The notes: a model not told the origin generated them from the sequence alone. Positions 33,488 through 44,555 are shown, counted from the stretch's first letter. The stretch is 64,000 bases of DNA from Paraspadella gotoi (GCA_051294375.1 CM119264.1:29066204-29130203); one strand, 5' to 3'. A program made the numbers and translations.

Positions 33488-34399
33488 TTAAGCTCTGTCA
33501 AACAGAGGATGAGTCATAGGGAAATCTGTAATGTCATATGAAAGGAGTGAGAGTGTCTTGGGCGGACCCTCGGTAATTATGTAAGGCAACATCTCATGAA
33601 GGTAGTTTGCATATTGGGCATAAAGCGACTCGGTACTTCTTATGATGTAATTGTTAATTTCCAAACGAGTTTTGGGGTGATCAAAGAAAGCAGGGCCCAA
33701 TTTTGAGCTAAAGGACCTAAAGATTTCAGAGTTATTTAGGGTAAAGGTGTTAGATTCCAAATCAGCCTCAGGATGATCAAAAAGAGAAACACTCGATCTT
33801 GAGACACAAACTGAGCAAGATACACTTTGTATGAAACTTTTAGGGCAACAATAGGTTTCCACTTGTCGAAGAAAGTGTTCAGTCACCTGGCTGACACGAT
33901 AATCCAATTCGTAGACAGGGATATTGCAGCTGAAAGTTATGTCATCGAGATTGACCTCAAATGAAGTAATTTTGAAGTCAGGATAAAGAGGGATGTGTTT
34001 CTCGATAAAATCAATCAACTCTCCATCTGGTTGACGCAATTTAGCATAATGATCAACCCAATCGCATTTGATTCCACTATCCAAGACCCACTGGTTATAA
34101 AGTTGTACTTGGTCGTCAAATGGTCCTCTATGTGCGAGGGGAATGTTATTTAGCGTTTTCTCTAAATATTCATAAAATCTATTTTCGCATTGAATCGCAC
34201 GTGAAATTTGAGGTTGGGTCCGGGCTTGTGCTTTTTCTCGTTGAACCCCAACAGCAAGGGTTTGTAAATCTACCAAGTATTCTCTCGCTTTCCTAAGAGG
34301 ATCAGCCAAATCGGCTAAAAACTCATTGGCTTTTTCTTCTTCCTCTTTGGCTTTTCTTGCGTTCTTCTTTCGTCTCTTGATCTTATCTTTTCTTCCCAT
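33488..34399 (-). CDS. Unrecognised 303-aa ORF upstream of Gag
   Basis: The start MGRKDKIKRRKKNARKAKEE (34399) gives a very basic N terminus, then a predicted coiled coil to about residue 65. A globular-looking part follows with repeated FDHPEADLE / FFDHPKTRLEINN stretches at about residues 208 and 244 and a CCPKSFIQSVSCSVCVS cysteine cluster near 185-200. No domain is recognised. The frame is intact over 912 bp in an element whose pol is broken, which argues for coding function. It could be an accessory protein, a second capsid-like protein or a captured host gene. Confidence 0.55.
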   Translation of the reverse strand: MGRKDKIKRRKKNARKAKEEEEKANEFLADLADPLRKAREYLVDLQTLAVGVQREKAQARTQPQISRAIQCENRFYEYLEKTLNNIPLAHRGPFDDQVQLYNQWVLDSGIKCDWVDHYAKLRQPDGELIDFIEKHIPLYPDFKITSFEVNLDDITFSCNIPVYELDYRVSQVTEHFLRQVETYCCPKSFIQSVSCSVCVSRSSVSLFDHPEADLESNTFTLNNSEIFRSFSSKLGPAFFDHPKTRLEINNYIIRSTESLYAQYANYLHEMLPYIITEGPPKTLSLLSYDITDFPMTHPLFDRA

Positions 34400-35389
34400 T
34401 TTTATACATGTCGAAGAGCAGTGAACGAAGTCACTCTCGAATTGCAAAGTGATGAAGTACAAAAGGTAAAATTTTGGCAATGCACGATTTAGTATTCCAA
34501 AAATAACATAAAAATAGCAAAGATTTTTGTGAGAGAAGGCGATTAAACGTTCGCAAAGGAGATAAATATTTGTAGAAAATAAAAGTTGTAAAATGTTTTT
34601 ATAAAATGATTGTAGAAAGATATAAAAGTTTGTATGTTATAAAAACAGTTCATAAAATGACAGAGGTGTCAAGAATATAGGTTCAGCACTTCTTGCATCG
34701 AAGAGAAATTGAATTAAAAGACACCAATCGTCCATGGAACTTCCAGACGGTGTAAAATCCGTTGTCCTGATCCGCCAGGGGCCAGTCAAGCCAACCCCTT
34801 TCTTGTCCTTGGGAAGTGGGTGAAATCGACTCGCAAGGATGTTCCACAGAGACTTTGGAGTGAAAAATAATATATGGAATATGGGGTATTCGGGAAGCAC
34901 CGTGCTATATGTAGAGGCGGACTTGCAAATAGAGCGGTGGAGTCGTGCCACATGAAGAGATGGCTGGCCAAGCCAACCTCTTCCGACTTCTTAAGAAGGG
35001 ACGTCTGTTGAGCCTGTAGTCAAGTTATCCAATAATACCACGCGACAAAGTGTTACTGGCAATCGCAGAGGCCTGCCGTCTCTACAACGTCGAAGCGTTG
35101 GACTGCGCAAGGACACCCCAAAAGGCCAACCAAGTCTCAAGCGCCAGCAGATATCTGGCTCCAGGACAAGGCTCGGTCGAAATCACGAGGAAAAATGATA
35201 TTGAGATGAAAAGAACCAAATAACTTCACAGTCTCAGCTGAACACAAGGCTATCAAAACAGCAGGACTGCTGATGGTGAACAGTCTCAATCCACAGTGCC
35301 TCAGAGTTGACCCGAAAGATTGGGTAACGAAGCACGCTTCAGAGAAAGTAAGCGTGTGAACTGTCGACGGTGGGTACTCCACAAAAAGT
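34400..35389 (-). other. Retrotransposon 5' leader
   Basis: About 990 bp between the primer-binding-site candidate and the first ORF. Only short frames up to 104 aa are present, and none is recognised. It is probably untranslated leader with packaging signals. Confidence 0.5.
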
Positions 35390-35407
35390 GGATAGGACGA
35401 TGCACCA
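35390..35407 (-). promoter_or_regulatory. Candidate tRNA primer-binding site
   Basis: Directly inside the 5' LTR, the minus strand reads TGGTGCATCGTCCTATCC. It starts with TGG, complementary to a tRNA CCA end. The first eight bases match what a glycine tRNA 3' end would require, but the rest does not, so the primer identity is open. Confidence 0.5.
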
Positions 35408-35783
35408 CTTTGGAGGGATTTATGGGATTCGCCAGGGCGAAGGTGGCTCACGTCAAGGGGAGCTTGAGACGCATCGGAGTCTCACGCGCCTCCAAACAGG
35501 GCTGCGAGCGGGCGGCGCTAGTCGACAGATGCAATAGTCTTACTGTATGGATCTAAGAGATAAGAGAGCACACAATAATGACGAGGGAGAGCGGACCAAG
35601 AACCATAGTATTCTGACACATATCATTTATACATATAAAGCACGATACTCTTTTCACTAAAAGGAAACAGGATTAATAAATGATAAGCAATGACAATCAA
35701 TAAAGATTATTTATAACTGAAATGAGTTTATAAATGTTCGTAGTTTCCATCCGAGTCCATCGGCGTCCACGCAATCCGTCTCC
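35408..35783 (-). repeat. 5' long terminal repeat, cut by an assembly gap
   Basis: A direct repeat of 23120-23505 with many one-base differences. The outer end stops at CCGTCTCC where 100 N begin, so the last few bases of the LTR and the target duplication are missing. The inner end reads CTTTGGAG instead of TGTTGGAG. Divergence is mostly indels and should not be used for dating. Confidence 0.85.
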
Positions 35784-35883
35784 NNNNNNNNNNNNNNNNN
35801 NNNNNNNNNNNNNNNNNNNNNNNNNNNNNNNNNNNNNNNNNNNNNNNNNNNNNNNNNNNNNNNNNNNNNNNNNNNNNNNNNNN
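35784..35883. other. Assembly gap (100 N)
   Basis: The gap separates the 5' LTR from an inverted satellite block. The orientation change of the satellite across the element may be a misjoin at this point. Confidence 1.
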
Positions 35884-36672
35884 CATCTCTTCTCACATCT
35901 CCAAAATATCCATCTCTTTCTCACCATCTCCAAATATCCATCTCTTTCTCACCATCTCCAAATATCATCTCTTTCTCACCATCTCAAATATCTATCTCTT
36001 TCTCACCATCTCCAAATATCCATCTCTTTCTCACCATCTCCCAAATATCCATCTCTTCTCACCATCTCCAAATATCCATCTCTTTCTCACCATCTCCAAA
36101 TATCCATCTCTTTCTCACCATCTCCAAATATCTATCTCTTCTCACCATCTCCAAATAATCCATCTCGTCTCACCATCTCCCAAATATCTATCTCTTTCTC
36201 ACCATCTCTAAAATATCCATCTCTTTCTCACCAATCTCCAAATATCCATCTCTTTCTCACCATCTCCAAATATCCATCTCTTTTTCCACCATCTCCAAAT
36301 ATCCATCTCTTTCTCACATCTCCAAATATCCTCTCTTTCTCACCATCTCCAAATATCCATCTCTTTCTCACCATCTTCCAAATATCATCTCTTTCTCACA
36401 TCTCCAATATCTCATCTCTTTCTCACCATCTCCAATATCCATCTCTTTCTCACCATCTCCAAATATCCATCTCGTTCTCACCATCTCCAAATATCTATCT
36501 CTTTCTCACCATCTCTAAATATCCATCTCTTTCTCACCATCTCCAAATATCCATCTCTTTTCTCACCATCTCCAAATATCCATCTCTTTTTCACCATCTC
36601 CAAAATATCCATTCTCTTCTCACCATCTCCAATATCCATCTCTTTTCTCACCATCTTCAAATATCTATCTCT
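35884..36672 (-). repeat. 28-bp satellite array, inverted block
   Basis: About 28 copies of the reverse complement of the 22785-23119 unit (CATCTCTTTCTCACCATCTC...), with scattered indels. Because 28 is not a multiple of three, the 313-aa plus-strand frame through it is a translated repeat. Confidence 0.9.
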
Positions 36673-39235
36673 TAAAGATAATTCTTAGCAGACAATCCCG
36701 CCATTAAGGATCGTAGCTTTCGCCCCTTTTCCTCTAAGGGCAAAGCCATCAATGGAACTCGTGTACTTACAGTTGGCATAGTTAACGTAAAGTTTAGAAT
36801 AGATAATACGTACCTTAGAATGAATTGTAGAGTAGTCAAGGCCTAGTTCAGCCAATTATCTTGGCTGGGGACTTTTTCTGTAAATATTCAGCATCTTTAT
36901 GCCCTTCTGAAGGACGACTCAGGTTTCATCGGAAACCAGTCGGTCTCATTAAATAGAGGGATTCTCATCGTATTTCTGGATGCTTCTACCAAGTGCCGGA
37001 AGACACGGTTATCCCGGCCTTATCCAAGATTCATCTCGATGCCGAACTTAAGCTTGACAGTGATCATGCCCCACGAGCGACAAAAACAATTGTCACTGAC
37101 CCATTTCTCAATCATGGAGGTCACGTGTGGGCTTGTAGAGCATGTGCCTACGGTTGATGAGGGCAGATTTCATGACTGAACTCATCAATTGTGGTCCAGT
37201 CAGTATGAAACTGGAGGCTGGACATATCTTGGTTATGCCGAATTTACGGATGATGAACGTTTACAATTTTCTTTGGAAACTGATATGCTCTGCTCTTATC
37301 AAGTGGAGACTCCGCTATGAATCTGGCGAAAGATGAGCAATCTGGAATCGAAAACAACTTAGAAGAGGTTGAAGTGATCTCCTCAGGATTCTGTTAAAGA
37401 AAAGCAGAAGCTTCACCCCAAAGCTTCACCAAAAGTGGAGATAATATTCACCAGGCGCCAAAGAGTTGTCTATTGATACAAAACATGGTAAGGAGGCTCT
37501 CCCCTATAAGACAGACTCAAACATCCTTTTGGAAGTAAAGCACGAGAAAGCATTTCTAAACATAACAGGATATGGGAGGACAATCTAATACAAATACCGA
37601 GCAATCTCAAAGATAGAGATGCTCCACCCATTGCTGTCGCCCCATATACCGTACAAGACCAGAGATGCGTGATTGTGATCAAACAAACAAGCATTCGAGA
37701 TGATTGCTGAACGGACTTATTAGTCATTCAACCAGCCCGTATTCAGCTCCTATCTTGTTAGTTAAAATGAAGTCTGGTGGTTGGAGATTTCTCACCGATT
37801 TTAGAAGAGTGAACGAAAGATGCAATAAAGGTGTCTATCCGTTGCCAAGGATTGAAGACTCAATTCAGCGCCTCGACACCCTAAAATCTTCCACATCTCT
37901 GGACTAACCAAGGTTTCTGGCAAATCCCTATTCACCCCGACGACCGCAAATTTTTTCTTTCTCAACGAATCAATGCATTTGGAGTATCAAGTTGCCCCAA
38001 TGGGTGCTAAAATTCCCCAAGCTGCCTTAGCTCACTCATGCAGCTCGTGCTGCGTGGGTTGCCCCCACACATATCATCAGTTATATGGATGATATTCTGG
38101 TTCAGACAACAACATGGAGGATCACCTCAAACACTTGATCAGGTGGTGACTGCCTTGAAAGGTGCTGGGCTTAAGCTCAAACCCTTCAAAGTGCAAATTT
38201 GCGCAGAGACTGTGGTATGTCTTGGACATAACTTTCTCGAGACGGAATAGCCCAGATCCTGCCAATGTGGAAAAAATCCGTTCATGGAAAGCCCCTGAAG
38301 ACGTCAACGCCTTAAAACATTCCTTGGCTTAACGGGATACTATCGCCATTAATGTTAAAGATTACAGTAAAATTGCTCAACCACTCTCAGACCTTACCCA
38401 TGATGGTGTTGAATGGTCTTGGAAAAGATGTACATCAAAAAGCATTTGAACAACTCAGACATTTTTGATCTCAGATCAAATCATGTCTATTCCTAATTTT
38501 GAAAAACCCTTTATTATTAAAAGTGATGCCTCTCTCCTGGCTGTTGGCTATGTTCTAACCCAGAGATAATGGAAAGAAAAGGGTCATTTCTATGGTCAAA
38601 GAAATTGTCAAAAACCTCAACAAAAATGGTCCACCTTATGATCGAGAATTTTTTGCTCTTTTATGTGCGATTCGCGCCAATTTCATTATTTGAGACATGC
38701 GCAATTTATCGCAATAACAGACCATAGCCTTTAACTTTCTTTGGAAGAAGGTAGATCCTAAGAAGGACGCTACTGGAAGAAGGAGGACCAGATGGGCTAT
38801 CGAGCTGATCAATATGAATTCAGCTCCTACTAAACAAGGCAAAATACATTCTGATGCAGATGCAATGAGCAGGAGAGGTGAAGAAGACGAAGACCCTTGC
38901 GAGGAAGACGATTACGCCACAAGGAGGTATATGACAACGAATGGGCTTTTTAGGCATTGATGCGATAGATGAATCTAATGTTGTCACGCTTAATCGAAAA
39001 GCTCTCGTTTGAACAGAAAGCAAGAAGCCGATTCTATCATTTCTGAGGTTATGGAATTTGTCAGGATGAGAAGAAGACCACCAAATTCATTTCCTGAAAG
39101 TGGTTTTGAGAAATTTTAACAGATTCATCATGCTCAAAAGGTGCTTTGTACGCAAAGGCTTCAATAAAGGTATTCATTCTCCTGTGCTGCAGGCTGTATT
39201 ACCGACAGCCTTGTACAAGAAGTCTTCAGGATCTC
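36673..39235 (+). pseudogene. Inverted partial copy of the retrotransposon pol
   Basis: Colinear, in opposite orientation, with about 32075-29518: end of protease (CTTGGCTGGGGACTTTTTCTG near 36865), linker, RT (GGWRFLTDFRRVN at 37773-37811; an active-site region near 38085) and RNase H tail. It is broken by many one-base indels, most not shared with the minus-strand copy. It has no gag, integrase, LTR or exonuclease. It is either a truncated relict or a low-quality inverted duplicate made during assembly. Confidence 0.85.
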
Positions 39236-39284
39236 AGATATTTGGAGATGGTGAGAAAGAGATGGATATTTGGAGAAGACTCTG
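39236..39284 (+). repeat. 28-bp satellite remnant
   Basis: Fewer than two units of the satellite, in the left-block orientation, immediately after the pol fragment. The fragment is therefore satellite-bounded on both sides, in opposite orientations. Confidence 0.8.
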
Positions 39285-39900
39285 TGCCTGAGGAAGGTTT
39301 TGAGGTTTAAGCAGAGGCGTAATGAGATGGGCGTTGACTAGAAATGTGACCGCCGACTAAAATTGAGAAAGGAGAGAAAAGTCGGTAGAAGGGATTTTTA
39401 GTATTTTTAGTAGTATTTTTACCGCATTTTAAACTCTATAGGTCGTTTTATGTCGTTTTAGCAATTTAATAAGGTCTAAAGATAAATTTAGAATGGGTTA
39501 AATAAGGACCCGGGTCAATAATGACCCGGGTCAATAAGGACCCAGGTCAATAAGGACCCAGGTCAATAAGGACCCGGTCAATAAGGACTGTGAGGCATTT
39601 GTTCAAAGAGATGCTTGGAATCCGGTTTTTCATAATTTTATAGTTATTAGTCAGTTAATAATCACGATTAAGGGGCAGACCTAAGTTTTTAGTTCTACGG
39701 TCATTTGCTGTTTTTGACTAAAATCTCCATCTCTTTATTTTATTTTTTATTTTCTCGTTATTTGTTGCCGCTGACGTAAAACGAAATATTAGGCCAAAAA
39801 AACCATTTTTTTTTGGTATTCGCTTTGCCTTCTCTCCATTACGAAACTTTTCTTCATTCCTGATCCATTTCACATCTCAGTGAGACCGCGTTATGGACGG
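39285..39900. other. Unique AT-rich DNA with a short repeat, no gene seen
   Basis: At 39505-39590 an 18-bp unit (GACCCGGGTCAATAAG) is repeated about five times. Otherwise AT-rich with no supportable ORF. Confidence 0.55.
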
Positions 39901-39909
39901 AGTCCTGGG

Positions 39910-40130
39910 CTGCAGGGCGGCAGGGCGGCAGGGCGGCAGGGCGGCAGGGCGGGTTAGGCGCGCAGGCGGGCGGCATGGCGCAGGGCGGTTGCGTAGAGGA
40001 GGGGAAGACGGGAAGGAAACCGACGGCGTCTTATCTTCGAGCGAACACTCTCTCCATTTCTGACGCCGCCGCCGCCGCCGCCGCCGCCCGCCGCCGCCGC
40101 CGCCGCTGCCGCTGCTCGTCTCCGCTCAAC
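39910..40130. repeat. GGCAGGGC and GCC repeat tracts
   Basis: GGCAGGGC units at 39915-39950, and GCC runs at 40063-40115 giving poly-Ala/poly-Arg frames. There is no independent coding evidence. Confidence 0.8.
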
Positions 40131-40180
40131 CTTTTTTCCTTCCACTCTTCACTTTTAAATCCATTTACATACGCATTTAC

Positions 40181-40181
<1 letters not shown>

Positions 40182-40228
<47 letters not shown>
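40182..40228. repeat. AG dinucleotide microsatellite
   Basis: A perfect AG run. Confidence 0.95.
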
Positions 40229-40236
<8 letters not shown>

Positions 40237-40374
40237 TTGAAGGACAGAACGAAAGACAGACGTATGGGCAGACAGATTATTTTTGAAGAGACGACTTCAA
40301 TACCATTCAACTGAAAAAAAAAAACGACTAAGATTAAGAAGAACCGTTCACAAACAAGTTTCAAAAAGTCTGCA

Positions 40375-40800
40375 GCTGTGTCTTTTTCTGCAGCTTCTCC
40401 GGCCGCTTTTCCAGCTGCTTCTTCTCCAGAATTTCAGGCTGCTTCTTCTGCTGATTTTCGGCTGTTTCTTCTTCTGCTTTTCCGGCTGCTTCTCCTGCTG
40501 ATTTTTCAGCTGCTTCTCCTGCAGCATCTCCGGCTGCTTCTCCTGCTTATTTTCCAGCTGCTATTCCTGTTCTTTTCCGGCTGCTTCTGGGGCTGATTTT
40601 TAGGCTGCTTCTCCTGCTGTTTTTTAAGCTGCTTCTGTTGATTTTTCGGTTGCTTCTCCTGCTGCTTTTCCAGCTGCTTCCCCTGCTGATTTTTCAGCTG
40701 TTTCTCCTGCTGATTTACCAGTTGCTTCTGCAGACTTTCCAGCTGCTTCTGCCGCTTTTCCGCCTGCTTCTCCTACTGATTTTCCAGCTGCTTCTTCCAT
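40375..40800. repeat. Minisatellite of 24-27-bp units, open in frame
   Basis: The unit is near GCTGCTTCTCCTGCTGATTT TTC (written with a break), about 17 copies. The unit lengths are mostly multiples of three, so frames on both strands stay open over long parts: AAGKSAGEA-type on the minus strand, AASPADFSA-type on the plus strand. Either could be a low-complexity protein exon. I see no flanking splice signals that decide it. Confidence 0.6.
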
Positions 40801-40829
40801 TCCTCCTTTCTTTCTCATTCAAGCTTCAA

Positions 40830-41800
40830 AAATTCCTAATTCAGACCAGACAACCTTTTTCCGTAACAATTTTCTTTTTCTAAGATTACTTTCTTTGGAC
40901 CGGAAGACATAAAATCATCGTTTCGTCGCGATTAAAAAGTGTCACGTAAAACGGACGTGAAAACTCACTTCGGTCGACGTCCTTCACATCCGTTGATTTT
41001 GTGACAAGCGTGATGCGGCCGTGAATAATCAAGCGTGACAGTTTTTTCCTTTGCTACTCAAGGATGATTTTTTTTCACGCCGACTCATGCGTGACCTTGT
41101 GCGATGTGTGAAATAGGTGATCTTTTTTTGAATTGAGGAAAGGTTGGATAGACATTGGTCATTGGGCCATTGGGCCATTGGGTCATTGGGCCAAGCATTT
41201 TGACGTTTAGGTATGACATCGATTTGCAATGAAGAGAAATCAATCCAGGATAAGGCTACCGCTATTGTGAAGAAATTCAATTTAGTTGAGATTGTTCACT
41301 GAACTCCCGTGAGAGACAATCTGATGTTAGACAATCGCTGATGTTAGGCAATCAAGTATGAACCGACCCATAGTGTGAGACAATCATTTAGCGTGAGACA
41401 AAAAAAAAGTGTGAGTCGACCTCTAATGTGAGACAAACAATTGTGAGTCGACCTTCAGAGTTCCAACTTCCTTTCACCAAATTCCATTAGAAAAGGTAAA
41501 TAAAAACTCGAGAGGCTCATCAAAGTGAGCAAACGACTGATTTACATCGCGGCATTTTTTTTAAAGAAGCGATATACAGCGATGCAGAACTATCTCAGCA
41601 TTCTCGAGTGGCCTCGGCTAAGAGTCGTTGGAGACGAAGGCACTTAGAAGCCTCGGCCGCCGTGAGCCGAGGAAACATTAGGGTTGAGCCGGAGGGCGAA
41701 GGAAGAAGAACGAGGAATATAAAGAAGAGAAAATGGAGAAAAATAGAGGTAAACAAAGGAGCAAGGGAAGGAGAAAGAAAACAAGAACGATAATTCAAAT
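40830..41800. other. No gene seen
   Basis: Contains a GGGCCATT short repeat at 41158-41195 and degenerate GTGAGACAATC units at 41300-41450. ORFs are short and unrecognised. Confidence 0.5.
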
Positions 41801-41802
41801 GC

Positions 41803-42146
41803 GTTGCGCCGCAGTGACTGCCTTATCGCGTGTATTTCTCATGACACGATCTGACATGACATGACGTGACACAACATGACTACATGATTACAATGACTTT
41901 CTTAGCTCGAGTATTTATGTCATGCTCTGCATCAGAATTCGGTCTTTTATGCTATTTTATTTTTAGGATTTACTTAAGGCGGCGCTCGCAGTCCCTTAGA
42001 TTTGAGGTTTTTTTTGTCTTAACAAAAGAGCAACCAACCATAGAAAAATTATGGTTAGACCGAATGACAGACATACCAACGGACCGTCCGACAGACCGAC
42101 CGAAAAGGGACTTATAGAGTTGCTCCGCGAGTACTCGCGGCACAAC
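41803..42146. mobile_element. Terminal-inverted-repeat element, second copy (344 bp, inverted)
   Basis: GTTGCGCCGC at 41803 and GCGGCACAAC ending at 42146 (one mismatch) frame the reverse complement of the 18946-19224 element. The 16-bp palindrome CCGCGAGTACTCGCGG is conserved near 42126, as are GACAGACATACC and CTTAGATTTGAGGTTT. The interior differs in length from the first copy, so these are independent copies. Confidence 0.6.
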
Positions 42147-42237
42147 TAAAAAGTCGATAGAAAAAAAAAGGAAAGAAAAACGATGTAGTTAAAAGAATCG
42201 TGGAAGGGGGGATTCTTATATATATGTTCCCGCCGTT

Positions 42238-42480
42238 GGTAGTACATGGATAGGGATTAGGTTAGTGATTATGATAGGATAGGGATAAGGATTAGGTTAG
42301 TGATTAGGATAGGATAGGGATTAAGTAGTGATTAGGATAGGATAGGGATTAGCTTAGTGATTAGGATAGGATAGGGATAGGAATTAGATTAGTGATTAGG
42401 ATAGGATAGGGATAGGAATTAGGTTAGTGATTAGGATAGGATAGGGATAGGGATTAGGTTAGTGATTAGGCGTTAGGGAT
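42238..42480. repeat. Minisatellite of GATTAGGATAGGATAGGG units
   Basis: Around eight copies of a 30-36-bp unit built from GGATAGGG, ATTAGGTTAG and TGATTAGGA. The flank at 42540-42650 resembles 17340-17400. Confidence 0.8.
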
Positions 42481-42884
42481 AAGGGTTAGAGTTAAAGCTA
42501 AAGGATTAGTGTTTAGGGAGTAGGAGTAGATTTAATAATTGATTAGGGTTAAATATCAGGGTAAAAACGAAGTTCAGGGATTAAAGAACGAAAAGAGGCG
42601 CTTTTGGAAAAGAGAGCCGAAAATTTGTTTTCTCGGCAGTCCGCACTGGATGAACACTAATTACGATAAGTTAAACTATACGCGTAATACACCGACAACC
42701 GGTTTATTTACTATTTAAAAAATAATTTAAAAATGTTTATCTATAAAATAGTCCCACCGCTTTCTCTCTCACACAATCATGTTTACTTTAAAAACAAAAT
42801 TACGACGACGTCGACGGAAGAATGTTTATTTTTCTTGGGAACAAAAAAACAAAACAGAGAATAACAGAGAAAACAAATTGAGAA

Positions 42885-42906
42885 AGAAAGAAAGAAAGAA
42901 AGAAAG

Positions 42907-42966
<60 letters not shown>
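42885..42966. repeat. GAAA then AG microsatellites
   Basis: About five GAAA units followed by a perfect AG run of about 55 bp. Confidence 0.95.
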
Positions 42967-42969
<3 letters not shown>

Positions 42970-43109
42970 GATCCACGACGTCGACGCAGCTACGACCATC
43001 AAATCTGATTATACTTTTCTTCTCCTTGTTTTTCGTTTTTCTTAGAAAGAAAAAAAAGAAAAAAAAGACGCTAATTTGAATCTCGTCGAGGGCGCAGCTG
43101 AATCCACGC

Positions 43110-43420
43110 CACGACGGGGAATGTGGGGTGTTTGAGGGGTGGGGTGGGGTGTTGAAGGAGAAGTGGTGTGTGAGGGGATGTCGGGTGTTGAAGGAGAAGT
43201 GGGTGTTGAGGGGGGGATGTCGGGTGTTGAATGGGAAGGTTGGGTGTTGAGGGGAGAGTTGGGTGTTGAGGGGGAGATGGTTTGAGGGGGTAAGGTAGGG
43301 TGTTGAAGAGGAGGTGGGGTGTTGAGGGGGAGTGGGGTGTTTAGGTGGGAGGTGGGTGTTTTATGGGAGATGGGGTTTTGAGGGAGGGTGGAAAGAGGAA
43401 GTGAAGAGGAGGGGAGGGTG
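43110..43420. repeat. G-rich minisatellite (GGTGTTGAGGGGG)
   Basis: About 17 imperfect copies of a 14-20-bp unit. The minus-strand 142-aa frame is Pro/Ser/Thr-rich (TPHPST-type), the translated repeat. The G runs could form quadruplexes. Confidence 0.8.
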
Positions 43421-43674
43421 ATTATTAATAGAATAATAATATTAATGTTAATAAAAATAGAAGACATCAAACTAGGTCTAAGTTTAAGTCCGAATTTATT
43501 TTTTTATTGTATGTATGTATGAAAAAATTAATAAATTGTGAATTTTAAAAGCGTGTTTGAGTTTTTGTGTTGAAAAAGAAAAAAGTCCTAAGAGGAATAA
43601 AAAGGGGGAGGAGGTCAAGTGGAGGTCAGAGGAGGGTGGGCGAGGGGGCAAAGGGTAGCAAGGAGTTTGGCTAC

Positions 43675-43775
43675 TTGGCTAGGTGGGCGGGCGAGAGGGC
43701 AAAGGAGAGGGCGGGCGAGAGGGCAAAGGAGAGGGTGAAGAGGGGGCGGGTGAGAGGGCGATTTGGTCGGAAGAA
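43675..43775. repeat. GGGCGAGAGGGCAAAGGAGA tandem repeat
   Basis: About four copies of a 20-24-bp unit within a purine-rich stretch. Confidence 0.75.
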
Positions 43776-44084
43776 AATGGTAATAAGTCAGAGAGTAAGT
43801 TAAAAGTAAGGGCAATAAAATGTGAATCTCATTACAAAGAACACAGATTAGCGATCTTCCCTCTGCCTGTCCATTCGCCTCACTGATAATTTTCTTGGAT
43901 GTGAGAACTAAGGAAAGTTGATTTGCTCAAGTTGTATAATTTTATACAAGTTTAGTATGACAAAAAGGAAATTAAAAGAAGACGCGTGTGATTTTCAAAC
44001 GTCACATTTTGAGGACAGCTGCATCGGACGAATCAAAAGGAGGAAGATGTGCGAGCGAGATTAAATGAAAATAATGCATTAAAG

Positions 44085-44425
44085 AAAGAGAAAATGAAAA
44101 AAAGAGAAGAAAGAAAGAAAAAAAGAAAGAGAAAAGGAATGAAGGAAAGAAAGAAAGAGAAAAGGAATGAAAGAGAAGAAAGAAAGAAAAAAAGAAAGAG
44201 AAAATGAATGAAGGAAAGAAAGAAAGAGAAAAGGAATGAAAGAGAAAAAAGAAAGAAAGAAAGAAAGAAAGAAGAAAGAAAGAAGAAAGAAAGAAAGAAA
44301 GAAAAGAAAGAAAGAAAGAGAAATGGGAAATGAAAGAGAAAAAGAAGAAAGAAAGAAAAGAAAGAGAAGAAAGAAAGAAAGAAAAGAAAGAAAGAAGAAA
44401 GAAAGAAAGAAAAAGAAAAAATAAA
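44085..44425. repeat. GAAA-rich imperfect array
   Basis: GAAAGAAAGAAAAAAAGAAAGAGAA variants, with an internal higher-order repeat containing GGAATGAA. The 161- and 225-aa minus-strand frames are Phe/Leu/Ser-rich repeat translations. Confidence 0.9.
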
Positions 44426-44517
44426 TTATAAGGAATATGAGGAACTTTGAGGAAAAAAAAAGTAATATTGAAAAAAAAGGATAACAAGACAGCGAACGAG
44501 GAGAATCCAAACTAAGG

Positions 44518-44555
<38 letters not shown>

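Larger units (their letters stand above)
23120..35783 (-). mobile_element. Ty3/gypsy-type LTR retrotransposon with exonuclease third ORF
   Basis: About 12.7 kb, transcribed on the minus strand. In order: 5' LTR, primer-binding-site candidate, a long leader, a 303-aa ORF, Gag-like ORF, protease, reverse transcriptase, RNase H, integrase, two exonuclease-type ORFs, a polypurine tract and the 3' LTR. The order protease-RT-RNase H-integrase and the RT/integrase motifs place it in the Ty3/gypsy group. Pol is frame-broken in several places and carries a nested foldback element, so this copy looks non-autonomous unless the breaks are consensus errors. The 5' end is cut by a 100-N gap, so the flanking target duplication cannot be checked. 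Confidence 0.88.

Noticed and set aside
35734-36675. 313-aa plus-strand ORF
   Set aside because: Translation of the 28-bp satellite, running through N; no unique protein sequence.
43042-43470. 142-aa Pro-rich minus-strand ORF
   Set aside because: Translated G-rich minisatellite.
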